The notes under the pieces are model-generated. The model had not been told where the DNA came from, searched no databases, and saw only the letters and a list, made by a program, of their open reading frames with translations. The translations under genes were made by a program, and so were the position numbers. This document shows positions 18,482-27,056 of a DNA stretch of 46,012 nt, piece after piece (position 1 is the first letter of the stretch; every line of letters starts with the position of its first letter). This stretch comes from an uncultured Neomegalonema sp. (lineage in GTDB: Bacteria > Pseudomonadota > Alphaproteobacteria > Rhodobacterales > Rhodobacteraceae): the NCBI GenBank assembly GCA_937958625.1, contig CALGNO010000189.1, positions 1 to 46,012 of the forward strand, given 5' to 3'.

Positions 18482-18654
18482 GCGCGCACCTCGACGGTAT
18501 CGCGGTTGGTCAGGGCCGCAACATTCACCGGTGTCGCGTCCTCCTCGCAGGCGCAGGGCGATAGAAGCTCGCGATGGGGCTGCAGGGTCTCATGGACCGC
18601 TGTGCAGCCAGAGAGGGCGGCTAGGGTCATCAGGATCAGAATTGTTCGCTTCAA
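18478..18654 (-). CDS. Small lipoprotein of the trb operon (TrbK/VirB7-like position)
   Basis: A 58-aa lipoprotein. The signal LILMTLAALSGC has a clear lipobox (L-S-G-C), and the mature part is short with CAC near its middle. The start is TTG 18654 with GGAGG 9 nt upstream, overlapping the end of trbE. The reading frame is open upstream but only as a shadow of trbE. By position it could be TrbK (entry exclusion) or a VirB7-like pore lipoprotein. Sequence alone does not decide. Confidence 0.75.
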   Translation of the reverse strand: MKRTILILMTLAALSGCTAVHETLQPHRELLSPCACEEDATPVNVAALTNRDTVEVRA

Positions 18655-18658
18655 AGGT

Positions 18659-21025
18659 TCACACCTCCATGTATGGGGAAAGCCAGTCATCGCCGTATTC
18701 CGCGCGCAGACGCGCAAGTTCGGCGACGGATTGCGCCGTGCCGGAAAACACCTTGATCAGTTCCGGGGCCGCCGAGAGATCGAGGCGGGCAAAGCTCGAA
18801 GTGCCGCCCTGCTTGACCAGAAAGCTGCGCCGTTCGCGCGGGATCGTGCGGATCAGTTCGAACTCCGTCTCCGTCAGGCCGAAGACATCGCGGTAGACCC
18901 GCGCGCTCGCGGTCTCGTTCGGGAAGAAGATTTTTGTCATCGTCGAGTTGACGATGGCCGGAGCGATGTCGCTGCGGGCAGCGTCTTCGGGTTCCTGGGT
19001 CAGGAACACCACCGCACCGTTCAGCTTCCTCACCGTCTTCAGCCAGTCCTCGATCTTGGCCGCAAAGACGCCGGATTTGAGCAATCGCCATGCTTCATCG
19101 AGCACGATCAGTGTCGGCTCGCCGCTCTCGAGCGCGCGGTCGAGGCGGTGGAAGGCGTAATCGATGAAGGCTTCCGATCCCGCCGCATCGCGCAGGATCG
19201 CGGTCATGTCGAAACCCGTCACGGCATTCGACAGATCGAGCTGATCGTCTCCGGCATCGAAGAGCCATGCCCGTGCGCCATCGGAATGCCATTCATCCAG
19301 CGCCAGCGCGATGGGGTCATCGTCATTAATGCCGCCGAACCGCGCGGCAAAGTGCCGGAACCGGCGCTCAAACTCCGGGGCATCGGCATTCGCCGCTACG
19401 GCCTCCGCGATGCGTCGCCGCTCCTGCGGTGTCGCCGGGCGCTCTAGCCGGGCCGCGATCCAGTTCCGCAGCCATTCCTGTCCACGCGCATCCGTCGCTG
19501 CGCGGAACGGATTGAAGCCGCTCATATCCTCGGGATGGATGGCCGCATAGCTTCCGCCAAGCGCCCGGATGGTCGCCTCCATGCCGCGATCCTTGTCGAA
19601 GGCGAAGATCCGCGGGGGTGTCGGCAGCATGAAGGTACTCGCCATCAAAAACCCGATCAGCGCGGTCTTGCCTGCGCCCGAGGGTCCGAAGATCAGGGTA
19701 TTGCCATTCGCAGCTTTGCCGGGGCCGTGGAAGGAGAAGTGGTAGGGCGTACCGCTCTGCGTCTCCAATAGCGCCACGGGCGCGCCCCAGGTCAAAGTCT
19801 GCGTCTCACCATTCGCAAAAGCATGGCACGGGGCCAAGTCTGCGAAATTCTGTGCCGAGATCAGCGCGGTGCGGGCGCGATACGCCATGTTGCCCGGCAG
19901 CTGCGCCCACCACAGCGCTTCGAGTGCGATGTCCTCGCGGGTCGGGCGTAGGCCGGCGGCGGTCAGCACGGTGGAAAGATCGGAAAGCTGCGCGGCGAGA
20001 TCGTCGCCGCTGTCTGCCAGCACCGCGAGGCTCAGCTGATGGTCGCCGAATATCTCGCGGCCCGACGCCACGGCATCGGTCGCCGCTTCCAGTTCTTCCG
20101 CCAGCGAGCGAGCCTCGTCTTCCCCGGCCAGCATCTTGCGCCGGGTCCACTTCATCCGGGACAGCGTGTCGCTGACTTCGCGCGGCACAAAACTCTGGGT
20201 CAGGATGAACTCGGCATCGGAGGACAGCGCGGCATCGAGCAGATCGGGATGGGTCGCATCGCCGTAGCCCTTGAGGGCCAGCATCCCGACATGGCGATGG
20301 TCTTCGGGTGCGGGGCCAAAGAGTTCCAGCGTCTCGCCCCGGAAGACCGGGCGATGCGTGGGCAGCAGGACATCGAGACCGGCACTGACATTGCCCATCG
20401 GCGTCGCGCGGCCATTGACCAGCATCGACAGAAAGCCCGTCAGGCGCGGGTCGTCCTGCAGTAACCGTTCTGGCCCGAGCCGGGCGAGCAGGGTTTGAAT
20501 CGCAAGGGTTACCTCGTCGAGACGCCGCCGCGCGAGAACGCGGGCGCGGTTGCGGTCTTCGGAATCGGAGTCGTCGCCAAAGAACGACACGAGTTTTGCC
20601 GTGCCGCGCGCCGGGCGCTGCAGCACGGTAAGCGTATGGGTGACTTCAGCAAGACTGCCGCTGCCAAGTTCGGCACGGCGCAGCTGTTCGACGTATCCCG
20701 GAAAGCCGGACGGAACCGTGCGCTTGGGAAGTTCGCCTTCACCAAGGCGTCGCCGGATCGTGTGCAGATAGAAGGCTGTGCCGCTGCGCCCGTGCTGGCG
20801 ATAGAGACCGGCCAGCGCATCGCGCGCGGCCAGCACCTGCGCTTCGGCCAGCGTTTCGGTGACAATCCCGCCGAGGCGGAACATCCGGGCTAGATCGCCG
20901 GATTTGGTCACGAGCGTCCGGTTGTCATCAAAGCGGATCAGCGGAATGCGATCCGACATTTCTTGCTCGTTCGCCATCACCCGCCAACCCGGCAGGGATC
21001 GCAGTGCAAGGCTACCACGGGGCAT
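18659..21025 (-). CDS. trbE: TrbE/VirB4 T4SS ATPase
   Basis: The largest energising ATPase of the mating pore. The N-terminal CagE/TrbE/VirB domain is followed by the nucleotide-binding core with Walker A FGPSGAGKT (K453) and Walker B TLIVLDEAWRLL (D643). Further C-terminal conserved pieces include VVFLTQEPEDAARS and IFFPNETASARVY. The start is ATG 21025, chosen over upstream in-frame ATGs because AGGAG lies 6 nt before it. This overlaps the trbD stop by 14 nt. The product is 788 aa, normal for the family. Confidence 0.94.
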   Translation of the reverse strand: MPRGSLALRSLPGWRVMANEQEMSDRIPLIRFDDNRTLVTKSGDLARMFRLGGIVTETLAEAQVLAARDALAGLYRQHGRSGTAFYLHTIRRRLGEGELPKRTVPSGFPGYVEQLRRAELGSGSLAEVTHTLTVLQRPARGTAKLVSFFGDDSDSEDRNRARVLARRRLDEVTLAIQTLLARLGPERLLQDDPRLTGFLSMLVNGRATPMGNVSAGLDVLLPTHRPVFRGETLELFGPAPEDHRHVGMLALKGYGDATHPDLLDAALSSDAEFILTQSFVPREVSDTLSRMKWTRRKMLAGEDEARSLAEELEAATDAVASGREIFGDHQLSLAVLADSGDDLAAQLSDLSTVLTAAGLRPTREDIALEALWWAQLPGNMAYRARTALISAQNFADLAPCHAFANGETQTLTWGAPVALLETQSGTPYHFSFHGPGKAANGNTLIFGPSGAGKTALIGFLMASTFMLPTPPRIFAFDKDRGMEATIRALGGSYAAIHPEDMSGFNPFRAATDARGQEWLRNWIAARLERPATPQERRRIAEAVAANADAPEFERRFRHFAARFGGINDDDPIALALDEWHSDGARAWLFDAGDDQLDLSNAVTGFDMTAILRDAAGSEAFIDYAFHRLDRALESGEPTLIVLDEAWRLLKSGVFAAKIEDWLKTVRKLNGAVVFLTQEPEDAARSDIAPAIVNSTMTKIFFPNETASARVYRDVFGLTETEFELIRTIPRERRSFLVKQGGTSSFARLDLSAAPELIKVFSGTAQSVAELARLRAEYGDDWLSPYMEV

Positions 21026-21293
21026 AGCTTGCTCCTCCATGATACCGGGCATTGAGCTGCGGCGGGGTGCGCCGCAGCCTTGCCGCCCAGCAGTCGAAAA
21101 AATACGGATCCTTCAGCGCCGCGAAGCGGACCACCCCATAGGCGGGAATGGCGATCAGCGCGGCGATGACAAAACTCTTGGAGAGTTGCAGCGCCATGAC
21201 GGCGAGCACTCCGAGGCCAAGCCAGTGGGTGACCGGCACCCCGCCCCATGCGGGAGGCCGCGTCATCGCCTGATAGAGCGGTGAAGTTTCCAT
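21012..21293 (-). CDS. trbD: TrbD/VirB3 T4SS protein
   Basis: A small (93 aa) inner-membrane protein. It has the VirB3 hallmark of a short polar start with PPAWGGVPVTHW, then paired hydrophobic stretches (LGLGVLAVMALQLSKSFVIA and ALIAIPAYGVVRFAAL), ending with LKDPYFFDCWAARL. It lies between the pilin and VirB4 genes as expected. Confidence 0.9.
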   Translation of the reverse strand: METSPLYQAMTRPPAWGGVPVTHWLGLGVLAVMALQLSKSFVIAALIAIPAYGVVRFAALKDPYFFDCWAARLRRTPPQLNARYHGGASYAPW

Positions 21294-21380
21294 GGTGATC
21301 TCTCGTCATCGGTGGGAAAAATGAGGTGGGATTCGCGCCGCCATGGCGCGAATCCCGTTGCAGTCGGTTTGAGGCTGATC

Positions 21381-21698
21381 TCAGCCGAACCAGGCATCGA
21401 GCTGGTCGGCGAGTTCTTTCGCATTGGCGAGGATCATCGCCAGCACCACGATCCCGGCGGCCATGCCGAAGCTGGCGCGCCGTGCGAGGATCATGAAGAC
21501 GGCAGCGATGATCGCGAAGGCGACGATGATGTTGCCCATATTGCCCTGGAAGAAGGTCAGGAAGTTCCCGAGGCCTTCCTCGGCCTTGGCGAGTTCCTGG
21601 GCATGGGCGGACAATCCGGTCAGCGGTCCCAATGAGATGCCGCCGATGGCGACGGTCAGAAATTTACGGACAGGGGTAGCGGTCAGAGACTTAAGCAA
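21381..21698 (-). CDS. trbC: TrbC/VirB2 pilin
   Basis: The major pilin precursor, 105 aa. A signal region ends at SAHAQ. Two hydrophobic helices follow (GNIIVAFAIIAAVFMILARR and ASFGMAAGIVVLAMILANA), separated by a short basic loop, the standard VirB2 layout. The start is TTG 21698 with AAAGGAG seven bases upstream. Confidence 0.9.
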   Translation of the reverse strand: MLKSLTATPVRKFLTVAIGGISLGPLTGLSAHAQELAKAEEGLGNFLTFFQGNMGNIIVAFAIIAAVFMILARRASFGMAAGIVVLAMILANAKELADQLDAWFG

Positions 21699-21760
21699 GG
21701 GCTCACTCCTTTCGGTTCAGTTGGCGATGTGGTCGTGTCGGTCGGGAGCGTCTGGTGCTG

Positions 21761-22792
21761 TCAGAGCGCTCCGGCGAGTCGTACAGGGGGGCGACTCGCA
21801 GCCCCAAGGACGCGCGCGATAAAGGCCCGCGTCTCGGGGAAATCGGGGATGCCGCCGAGCTTGGCGACGCGCGATGGCCCGGCATTATAGGCGGCGAGCG
21901 CGAGATCCCATGCGCCGAAGCGCTTGTACTGGGCCGCGAGATACCGCGCGCCGCCCGTCATGTTCTCGAGCGGGTCTTCAGGGTCGACGCCGAGTTCCTC
22001 CGCCGTTCCGGGCATCAGCTGAGTCAACCCGATTGCGCCCTTCACAGAGACGGCATCGATATCGAAGCCGCTCTCCGCCTCGATCAACGCGACGAACAAT
22101 GCGGGCGGGATGTCGTTCGCCTCGGCGATCTCGCCCGCGATCTGCGCCAGAGGCTGATCATCGAGATGCGGGAAGACGACTTCGAGTGCATCGTCGCCGG
22201 GCTCGTCGTGACGGTGACGCCGCTTTTTGACGGTCGGGATGATGGTCATCGCTTCGGGCGGGATGGTCGGGATGCCAGAGCCGCTGCGGGTGTCGAGGAT
22301 TGCCTCCTCGCCATCCTCTTCGGGCGGCGTGTCGTCGGCCTCCGGTGCGTCTTCTGCATCGTCGTTCACGACGGGCAGCGCATCCGAAATATCCGCGCCG
22401 ACCAGCGTACCCGGCAGCGCCGCCAGCTCGACCTCGATCCAGGTCGGTTCAGGGCGAGGTTCGACCGCGATCATGGTAGCGTTTGGCAGAGCGACATAGT
22501 CGTCCGCACCGTTCACCACTTCCGGCAAGGCAATGGTCATCGCGGGCGGTTCAGGATCGTCATCGGGGTCGGTCCAGCCGGTATCGATTGGTTCTGTTAT
22601 GCCCATCCCGGCGCGGGCTGCGCCATCGCGGGCGAGCAGCTTCGCGCGCTGCAGGTAGTTCAGGCTTGGTCGCACCCGCGTCACTCCTTCCTCGCCAAAT
22701 TCCATTACCGTCGCCAGCGCAGGCGCGGCCGGCAGGCCGATCAAAAGACCCGCAAGCGCCACCCCGAGCTCCCTTGTTTGTCGTTCCAGCAT
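21761..22792 (-). CDS. Lytic transglycosylase of the T4SS (VirB1/TrbN-like)
   Basis: A peptidoglycan-cleaving enzyme that opens the wall for pore assembly. The signal peptide ends near PALA. A long acidic, proline-rich linker (about 70-200) leads to a C-terminal SLT domain. The catalytic glutamate is E240 in ALIEAESGF; GLTQLMPGTAEELGV and LALAAYNAGPSRVAKLGG are the SLT motifs II and III. It is the first gene of the minus-strand trb operon. ATG 22792 has AGAGGAG upstream. Confidence 0.9.
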   Translation of the reverse strand: MLERQTRELGVALAGLLIGLPAAPALATVMEFGEEGVTRVRPSLNYLQRAKLLARDGAARAGMGITEPIDTGWTDPDDDPEPPAMTIALPEVVNGADDYVALPNATMIAVEPRPEPTWIEVELAALPGTLVGADISDALPVVNDDAEDAPEADDTPPEEDGEEAILDTRSGSGIPTIPPEAMTIIPTVKKRRHRHDEPGDDALEVVFPHLDDQPLAQIAGEIAEANDIPPALFVALIEAESGFDIDAVSVKGAIGLTQLMPGTAEELGVDPEDPLENMTGGARYLAAQYKRFGAWDLALAAYNAGPSRVAKLGGIPDFPETRAFIARVLGAASRPPVRLAGAL

Positions 22793-22814
22793 TCAATCTC
22801 CTCTTGTCGTGTAT

Positions 22815-22867
22815 GTTCGCTAATTGTTCTAATTCGGAACATGGCATTCGACAAGCGTTAAAACGCT
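22815..22867 (-). promoter_or_regulatory. Putative trb operon promoter and operators
   Basis: On the minus strand, TTGTCG and TAGAAC are spaced by 17 nt upstream of the transglycosylase gene. Overlapping the -10 are a near-tandem repeat on the plus strand (GTTCGCTAATT then GTTCTAATT, 22815-22834) and the inverted pair GTTC/GAAC (22826-22840). Just upstream is a perfect palindrome AGCGTTAAAACGCT arms (22854-22867). The arrangement suggests repressor control of transfer; no regulator gene is identified here. Confidence 0.4.
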
Positions 22868-23370
22868 GAAATCATTGCGAGACGGCGTACAGACACTCGA
22901 ACTACCGCAAAGAATCGTGACGCCACAGACCATTGCCTGTTCGTACCGGATCGATATTTTTTGGAATGCAGGGTCAAGGGGCGGGGTTGGAGAGCGCGCC
23001 ACGATGCGAATCGGACGAATCAATGTGTTCATTCGGTCGTGGGTTAGCTTGGACGCCTGTATTGCATGGCGAAAGGCCGGGTCGGCTTTTCACAGTTTGT
23101 GTTGAAAAACTTGGTTTCCAAATTGGCTGATAGTTATGTCTGGCAGCATAGAATGTGCTGATTGGCTCATTCTCGTTCCATCTCAGATGAGTTTTGCCAA
23201 TTGTCTGAGGTTTTGGGCGGTTGCGCCGCAGCAGAATTCGTCTCTTGCACCCTTCGATCCTCGAAGCCAAGGTCCATTCCATATGGTCGACTTAACCAAC
23301 CACAGAGAAATTGCAAACCTGCCAAAATTGGTCACGATGTAGGCGGCGGAGATTTTATAGGGGAGCGTAA
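22868..23370. other. Gap upstream of the orphan gene
   Basis: About 500 bp of lower GC than the transfer genes. Short open frames on both strands (for example 23136-23342 plus) lack ribosome sites and recognisable sequence. I see no RNA gene. The last 20 bases hold the AGGGGAG ribosome site of the next gene. Confidence 0.45.
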
Positions 23371-24450
23371 ATGACATCACTTTTGGTTGATTTTAGGTCA
23401 GTGCTTCGCGTTTTGCCTGTTTGGTGGCAAATTTCAAGCAAACAACAAACGAATCGGAAAGGTGAGTTCCATTACCTAGACTGCTTGAGAGAAGCTCTTC
23501 ATTGTGGTCTGGCAATTATGTCGTGTTATTCTCCAACAAAGTCGAAAAAACCAAACATCCGAATTTTGCCAGAAAAACCGAATTCTGGCGTGATGAATAA
23601 ATTTTCTGCGGAGTACTACAGCCTAAAAGCGCTCAAAAATCTCGCCGAGAGGACAAGTGAAAACGATACGAAATCTAAAGAATTAGGAATTAGCCAACTC
23701 GTTATTAAGGTAGCTCAAGAGGAAACCGCATTCGCGACTGGTGTTCATGCACAAATATGGGATGATGCCCTCGCCGCAAGCGATATGAGCGATTTGATCA
23801 ATCGAGAAAAAGCAACCGCTAAGGATTTAGTGACCAGCACTCTATGGGAGGAAGAGCCGCCGAAATGGTTTCAGAGTAACTGGCCCAGTAGTCAAACAGC
23901 GCGTGACGAATGGTCATTTTGGGTTGAATGGTACCAAGGTTTTCTCGATGGCAAGCCGCTAGACTGGGAATTGCAGTACCGGTTGTCTCTAATCAATGAC
24001 GCGATCTGGGAGGCTGGTCCGGAAGCTGTCGCAAAGGAAATTGAAAAGGTCCGCGCAAAATTCGATCTCGGAAACCGGGTCGCGGAGCTCGAGACTGATC
24101 TGCGCCGCGTGATGGTCAATAGGCATGGGATCGGTGGCAACATGCCTCCAGAAATACTCGACGATAGGCACATCACGCAGGAAATGGTCATCTTTCCGCA
24201 GCCTATAGAAGATCTCAAAGACGAAATAGCCAAAGACGATCTCGATCCGAAACGCTTGCAAAAGATCATTGATGCGCTGGTCGCGGCATTGAAAGAGGGC
24301 GTCGCTTGGTGCCTGAGGAAAGGTGATTTGATCGTCGATACCGCGATTAAATGGGCAATCCCTACGGGTGGTACGGGTTACATCGCACTCAATCCAGAGA
24401 AACTCGAAGCGGTGATCGAGGCTGCGAAGAAATTACTCAGTGTCCATTGA
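23371..24450 (+). CDS. Conserved hypothetical protein with RHGIGGNMPPE motif
   Basis: A 359-aa soluble protein I cannot name. ATG 23371 follows AGGGGAG, a good ribosome site. The middle (about 170-210) is tryptophan-rich (WFQSNW, EWSFWVEWYQGFLDG), followed by ELQYRLSLINDAIWEAGPE. Near residue 250 is NRHGIGGNMPPEI, a short motif that I recall from alphaproteobacterial hypothetical proteins. The C-terminus has a glycine-rich hydrophobic stretch (WAIPTGGTGYIALNPEKL). Its codon use is AT-richer than its neighbours, pointing to separate acquisition as cargo. It stands alone on the plus strand between the trb operon and an IS3 element that inserted 1 bp after its stop region, leaving it intact. Confidence 0.65.
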   Translation: MTSLLVDFRSVLRVLPVWWQISSKQQTNRKGEFHYLDCLREALHCGLAIMSCYSPTKSKKPNIRILPEKPNSGVMNKFSAEYYSLKALKNLAERTSENDTKSKELGISQLVIKVAQEETAFATGVHAQIWDDALAASDMSDLINREKATAKDLVTSTLWEEEPPKWFQSNWPSSQTARDEWSFWVEWYQGFLDGKPLDWELQYRLSLINDAIWEAGPEAVAKEIEKVRAKFDLGNRVAELETDLRRVMVNRHGIGGNMPPEILDDRHITQEMVIFPQPIEDLKDEIAKDDLDPKRLQKIIDALVAALKEGVAWCLRKGDLIVDTAIKWAIPTGGTGYIALNPEKLEAVIEAAKKLLSVH

Positions 24451-24455
24451 TGCTA

Positions 24456-24481
24456 AGAGGTGGCTCGGTTTGTCTGAACAG
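24456..24481. repeat. IS3 left inverted repeat
   Basis: AGAGGTGGCTC at the tip and TCTGAACAG inside, matching the inverted copy at 25713-25738. The GCTA target duplicate is immediately outside. Confidence 0.85.
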
Positions 24482-24516
24482 CACCTGCCGGTTCGTTAAG
24501 TGGATTTCCGCCGTGG

Positions 24517-25347
24517 TTATGCCGCTGCCGGGATTGGCTGCTGCGGGTTGAGATATGCCTGATCGGGCGTCTGCCCACCAAGCGATGAATGCGGCCTGCG
24601 GCCATTGTAGAATTGCAGATACCGCCCAATTGCCGCCCGCGCCTCCGTGACTGTCGCATAGGCGTGGAGATAGACCTCCTCGTATTTTATCGTGCGCCAG
24701 AGCCGCTCAACAAAGACGTTGTCTCGCCAAGCGCCCTTGCCGTCCATGCTGATGACGATTTTGGCGTCCTTCAGCACCTTGATGAACTCGATGCCGGTGA
24801 ACTGACTGCCTTGGTCCGTGTTCATGATCCCCGGCTTGCCATAGCGCGCCATCGCCTCCTTCAGCGCTTCGATGCAGAACTCCGCCTCCAGCGTGATCGA
24901 TACCCGCCACGCCAGCACTTTGCGGGTGAACCAGTCTACGACCGCCGCTAGATAGACAAAACCCCGCGCCATGGGGATATAGGTGATGTCCATCGCCCAG
25001 ACCTGATTGGGCCGCGTGACCGCCAGCTTGCGCAGCAGGTACGGGTAAATCTTGTGGCCGGGCGCAGGCTTGGAAGTGTTCGGGCGGCGGTAAATTGCCT
25101 CGATCCCCATCTGCTTCATCAATGTCGAGACGTGCAACCGCCCGACCTCGTGGCCGTCCTGCCGCAGAAGACCTACTAGCATCCGGCTGCCTGCAAAGGG
25201 GTAATCGAGATGCAGCTCGTCGATCCGGCGCATCAGTGCGAGATCGGCATCCGATACAGGGCGGGGCTGATAATATACACTGCCACGGCTGATCCCGAGC
25301 AGGGCCGCCTGCCGGGTCAGGCTCAGCTTGTGATCGCGCTCGATCAT
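24517..25347 (-). CDS. IS3-family transposase OrfB (integrase core)
   Basis: The catalytic subunit. An N-terminal HTH_21-type part (GISRGSVYYQPRPVSD) precedes the rve integrase core. The DDE residues are visible in WAMDITYIP, MNTDQGSQF and the terminal glutamate of VERLWRTIKYEEVYL. The ending YNGRRPHSSLGGQTPDQAY is typical of IS3-family OrfB. It overlaps the end of OrfA by ATGA. In this family the active OrfAB is normally made by -1 frameshifting. Confidence 0.93.
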   Translation of the reverse strand: MIERDHKLSLTRQAALLGISRGSVYYQPRPVSDADLALMRRIDELHLDYPFAGSRMLVGLLRQDGHEVGRLHVSTLMKQMGIEAIYRRPNTSKPAPGHKIYPYLLRKLAVTRPNQVWAMDITYIPMARGFVYLAAVVDWFTRKVLAWRVSITLEAEFCIEALKEAMARYGKPGIMNTDQGSQFTGIEFIKVLKDAKIVISMDGKGAWRDNVFVERLWRTIKYEEVYLHAYATVTEARAAIGRYLQFYNGRRPHSSLGGQTPDQAYLNPQQPIPAAA

Positions 25348-25655
25348 CGTCTTACGCCCGGCAACACACCTGCCTTGTCGAGCGCACCGGACAAAAAATC
25401 GTTTTCCAGCGTCAGCTGACCGATCTTTGCATGCAGCTCCTTCACATCCACTGGCGCAGGCGTTTCCGGTTTGGCGCTGCCGTCAAACACACCCTGCACA
25501 TTCCCCAGCAGTTGATCTTTCCACTGCTTGATCTGGTTCGGGTGAAGGTCAAACTGCTGAGCCAGCTCCGACATGGTCCGGTCGCCCTTCAATGCAGCCA
25601 AGGCCACCTTCGCCTTGAATGCTGCACCGTGGTTCCGTCTCGGTCGTCTCGTCAT
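25344..25655 (-). CDS. IS3-family transposase OrfA (HTH)
   Basis: The DNA-binding part, 103 aa: RRNHGAAFKAKVALAALKGD then MSELAQQFDLHPNQIKQWK, followed by a leucine-zipper-like C-terminal region. The start ATG 25655 is preferred over upstream in-frame ATGs because GAAGGAG lies just before it. Confidence 0.9.
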   Translation of the reverse strand: MTRRPRRNHGAAFKAKVALAALKGDRTMSELAQQFDLHPNQIKQWKDQLLGNVQGVFDGSAKPETPAPVDVKELHAKIGQLTLENDFLSGALDKAGVLPGVRR

Positions 25656-25712
25656 CGTTGCTCCTTCCATCGGCATCATGCCAATCTGGAGCGGAATATC
25701 CACTTATCCGAC

Positions 25713-25738
25713 CTGTTCAGATTCCCAGAGCCACCTCT
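25713..25738. repeat. IS3 right inverted repeat
   Basis: Inverted copy of the left end, followed by the second GCTA target duplicate at 25739-25742. Confidence 0.85.
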
Positions 25739-25983
25739 GCTATAAGAACCACTTTTGGTATTTGCGACGCGGCTCACTAAAAATAAGTGAAAGTTCACCT
25801 ACAAAACCTTCGACACTATGAGAGATACCGGACGGTAGACGTGCGCTCATAGCTGACTGGTGCAGTGCAAATTTTTCAATTTTAGCTACCTATCTACCCA
25901 TTGTCCGAAAGCTGCGACTGCGCTGTAAGGCGAATAACCTCGCCATCATCGCCCTGCGACGATCAAAGTCAGGTTCAGACCGT

Positions 25984-26574
25984 TCAACCGGCACCGACGA
26001 AATCAAGCAGCGGATCGAATACGCCACCATCGGCGGCGCGCAGCGCCGCGATGTAATCGCCACGCCGCAGGTTATCGGCCTGCAGGTCGAACCCATTCGC
26101 CCATTCGATCGGCGGATGGCCGAAGTAGTCGCTCAGCAGGATATCCGCGGCGATCCGCGCGTGGCGACCATTGCCATTCGGGAAGAGATGGATCTGAACC
26201 ATTCGATGATGAAACCGTGCCGCCGCTTCAAGCGGTGGATACGTCCCGTTCGCCGGCCAGTATCGCGCATCATCGAGCAAATACCGAAGCTGGACGGGAA
26301 TCTGGAATGGATCGATGCCGATGTTCTTTTCCCGCAGCCTGAAACTGCCCGCCCATGACCAGACTTCGCCGAACAGACGTCGATGCAGCGTTCGGATGAA
26401 TTCCTCGGTGAGAATGTCGCCACCCCGGCGACGCCCCAGCCATTGCAAGGCTTGGGTGATATTGGCCTGTTCGAGTTCATCGAGTTCGCCGCGCGTCGTG
26501 ATGTGATCGAATTTCAGACCCCCGATCTCATCGGGATCGAGAGGCGTCGCGCCATCGGGCTCTTTGAACATCAT
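25984..26574 (-). CDS. Mobile mystery protein B, Fic-domain protein
   Basis: A 196-aa Fic-family protein, probably an AMP-transferring enzyme or derivative acting as the toxin-like partner. The N-terminal flap (FGEVWSWAGSFR, about 68-79) and the active-site loop HLFPNGNGRHAR (129-140) are clear. The catalytic histidine is present (H129). The acidic residue of the canonical HPFx[DE]GN motif is replaced by asparagine, which should affect metal binding; I recall an N-containing loop as usual for this family. The HTH partner gene overlaps its start by 4 nt. Mobile mystery A/B pairs are known from plasmids and other mobile DNA, which fits this setting. No target is known. Confidence 0.85.
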   Translation of the reverse strand: MMFKEPDGATPLDPDEIGGLKFDHITTRGELDELEQANITQALQWLGRRRGGDILTEEFIRTLHRRLFGEVWSWAGSFRLREKNIGIDPFQIPVQLRYLLDDARYWPANGTYPPLEAAARFHHRMVQIHLFPNGNGRHARIAADILLSDYFGHPPIEWANGFDLQADNLRRGDYIAALRAADGGVFDPLLDFVGAG

Positions 26575-27038
26575 GGCGCCTGCCAGAAATCGGCAGGCCG
26601 TTCGCGCATGAGTTCATTCGTCAGTTCCTCGATCTGGTGCTCCGTTTGTTGCGTGGATAGAGACTGGGCTTCAAGGGCCATATGGGCGCTCGCACGTTTG
26701 ATAATCGCTGCGGCTTTTACCCGAGCCTGATTGCGGACCGCATCATCGATACGGCCCTCCGGCACGATGGCATAAACAAACCGCCCGCCGAGACCTTCGG
26801 CCAGTTTCTCCATCTGTCGGATCGTCACACCGCCTTCTCGCTCCTTGCGTTCGGCTTGGTAAATTGCAGCCTTGGTCACACCGACCCGGCTGGCAAGATC
26901 CGGGGCCGACATGCCAAGCGCCTTGCGCATGGATTTGATCCAGCCCATGCGCATTGGGTTGAAACCGTCCAGTTTCTGCGCTGCCTCATCAAGCGCGCGT
27001 GCTGTTTGCCGCTTTGCTGTGTCGCTGACACTGGCCAT
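26571..27038 (-). CDS. Mobile mystery protein A, HTH regulator
   Basis: A 155-aa DNA-binding protein with an XRE-like helix-turn-helix (GMSAPDLASRVGVTKAAIYQ, about residues 42-61), typical of mobile mystery protein A. It is the upstream partner of the Fic gene and probably acts as antidote or repressor. Two starts are possible: GTG 27047 and ATG 27038. I use the ATG because GGTGAG lies at good distance. An inverted repeat just upstream (27057-27072) is a plausible autoregulatory site. Confidence 0.85.
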   Translation of the reverse strand: MASVSDTAKRQTARALDEAAQKLDGFNPMRMGWIKSMRKALGMSAPDLASRVGVTKAAIYQAERKEREGGVTIRQMEKLAEGLGGRFVYAIVPEGRIDDAVRNQARVKAAAIIKRASAHMALEAQSLSTQQTEHQIEELTNELMRERPADFWQAP

Positions 27039-27056
27039 GACTCTCACCGGTCAATC

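Larger units (their letters stand above)
24456..25738 (-). mobile_element. IS3-family insertion sequence
   Basis: A complete element of 1283 bp. The terminal 26-bp inverted repeats (24456-24481 and 25713-25738) share AGAGGTGGCTC at the outside and TCTGAACAG inside. It is flanked by the direct repeat GCTA (24452-24455 and 25739-25742). Both transposase frames are intact, so it may be recent and active. Confidence 0.92.

Noticed and set aside
17388-18896. 502-aa plus-strand frame across trbL, trbJ and trbE
   Set aside because: It runs through three coupled trb genes on the other strand and has serine/arginine-rich shadow composition.
23136-23342. 68-aa plus-strand frame upstream of the orphan gene
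   Set aside because: No ribosome site and no similarity that I recognise; composition is non-coding.
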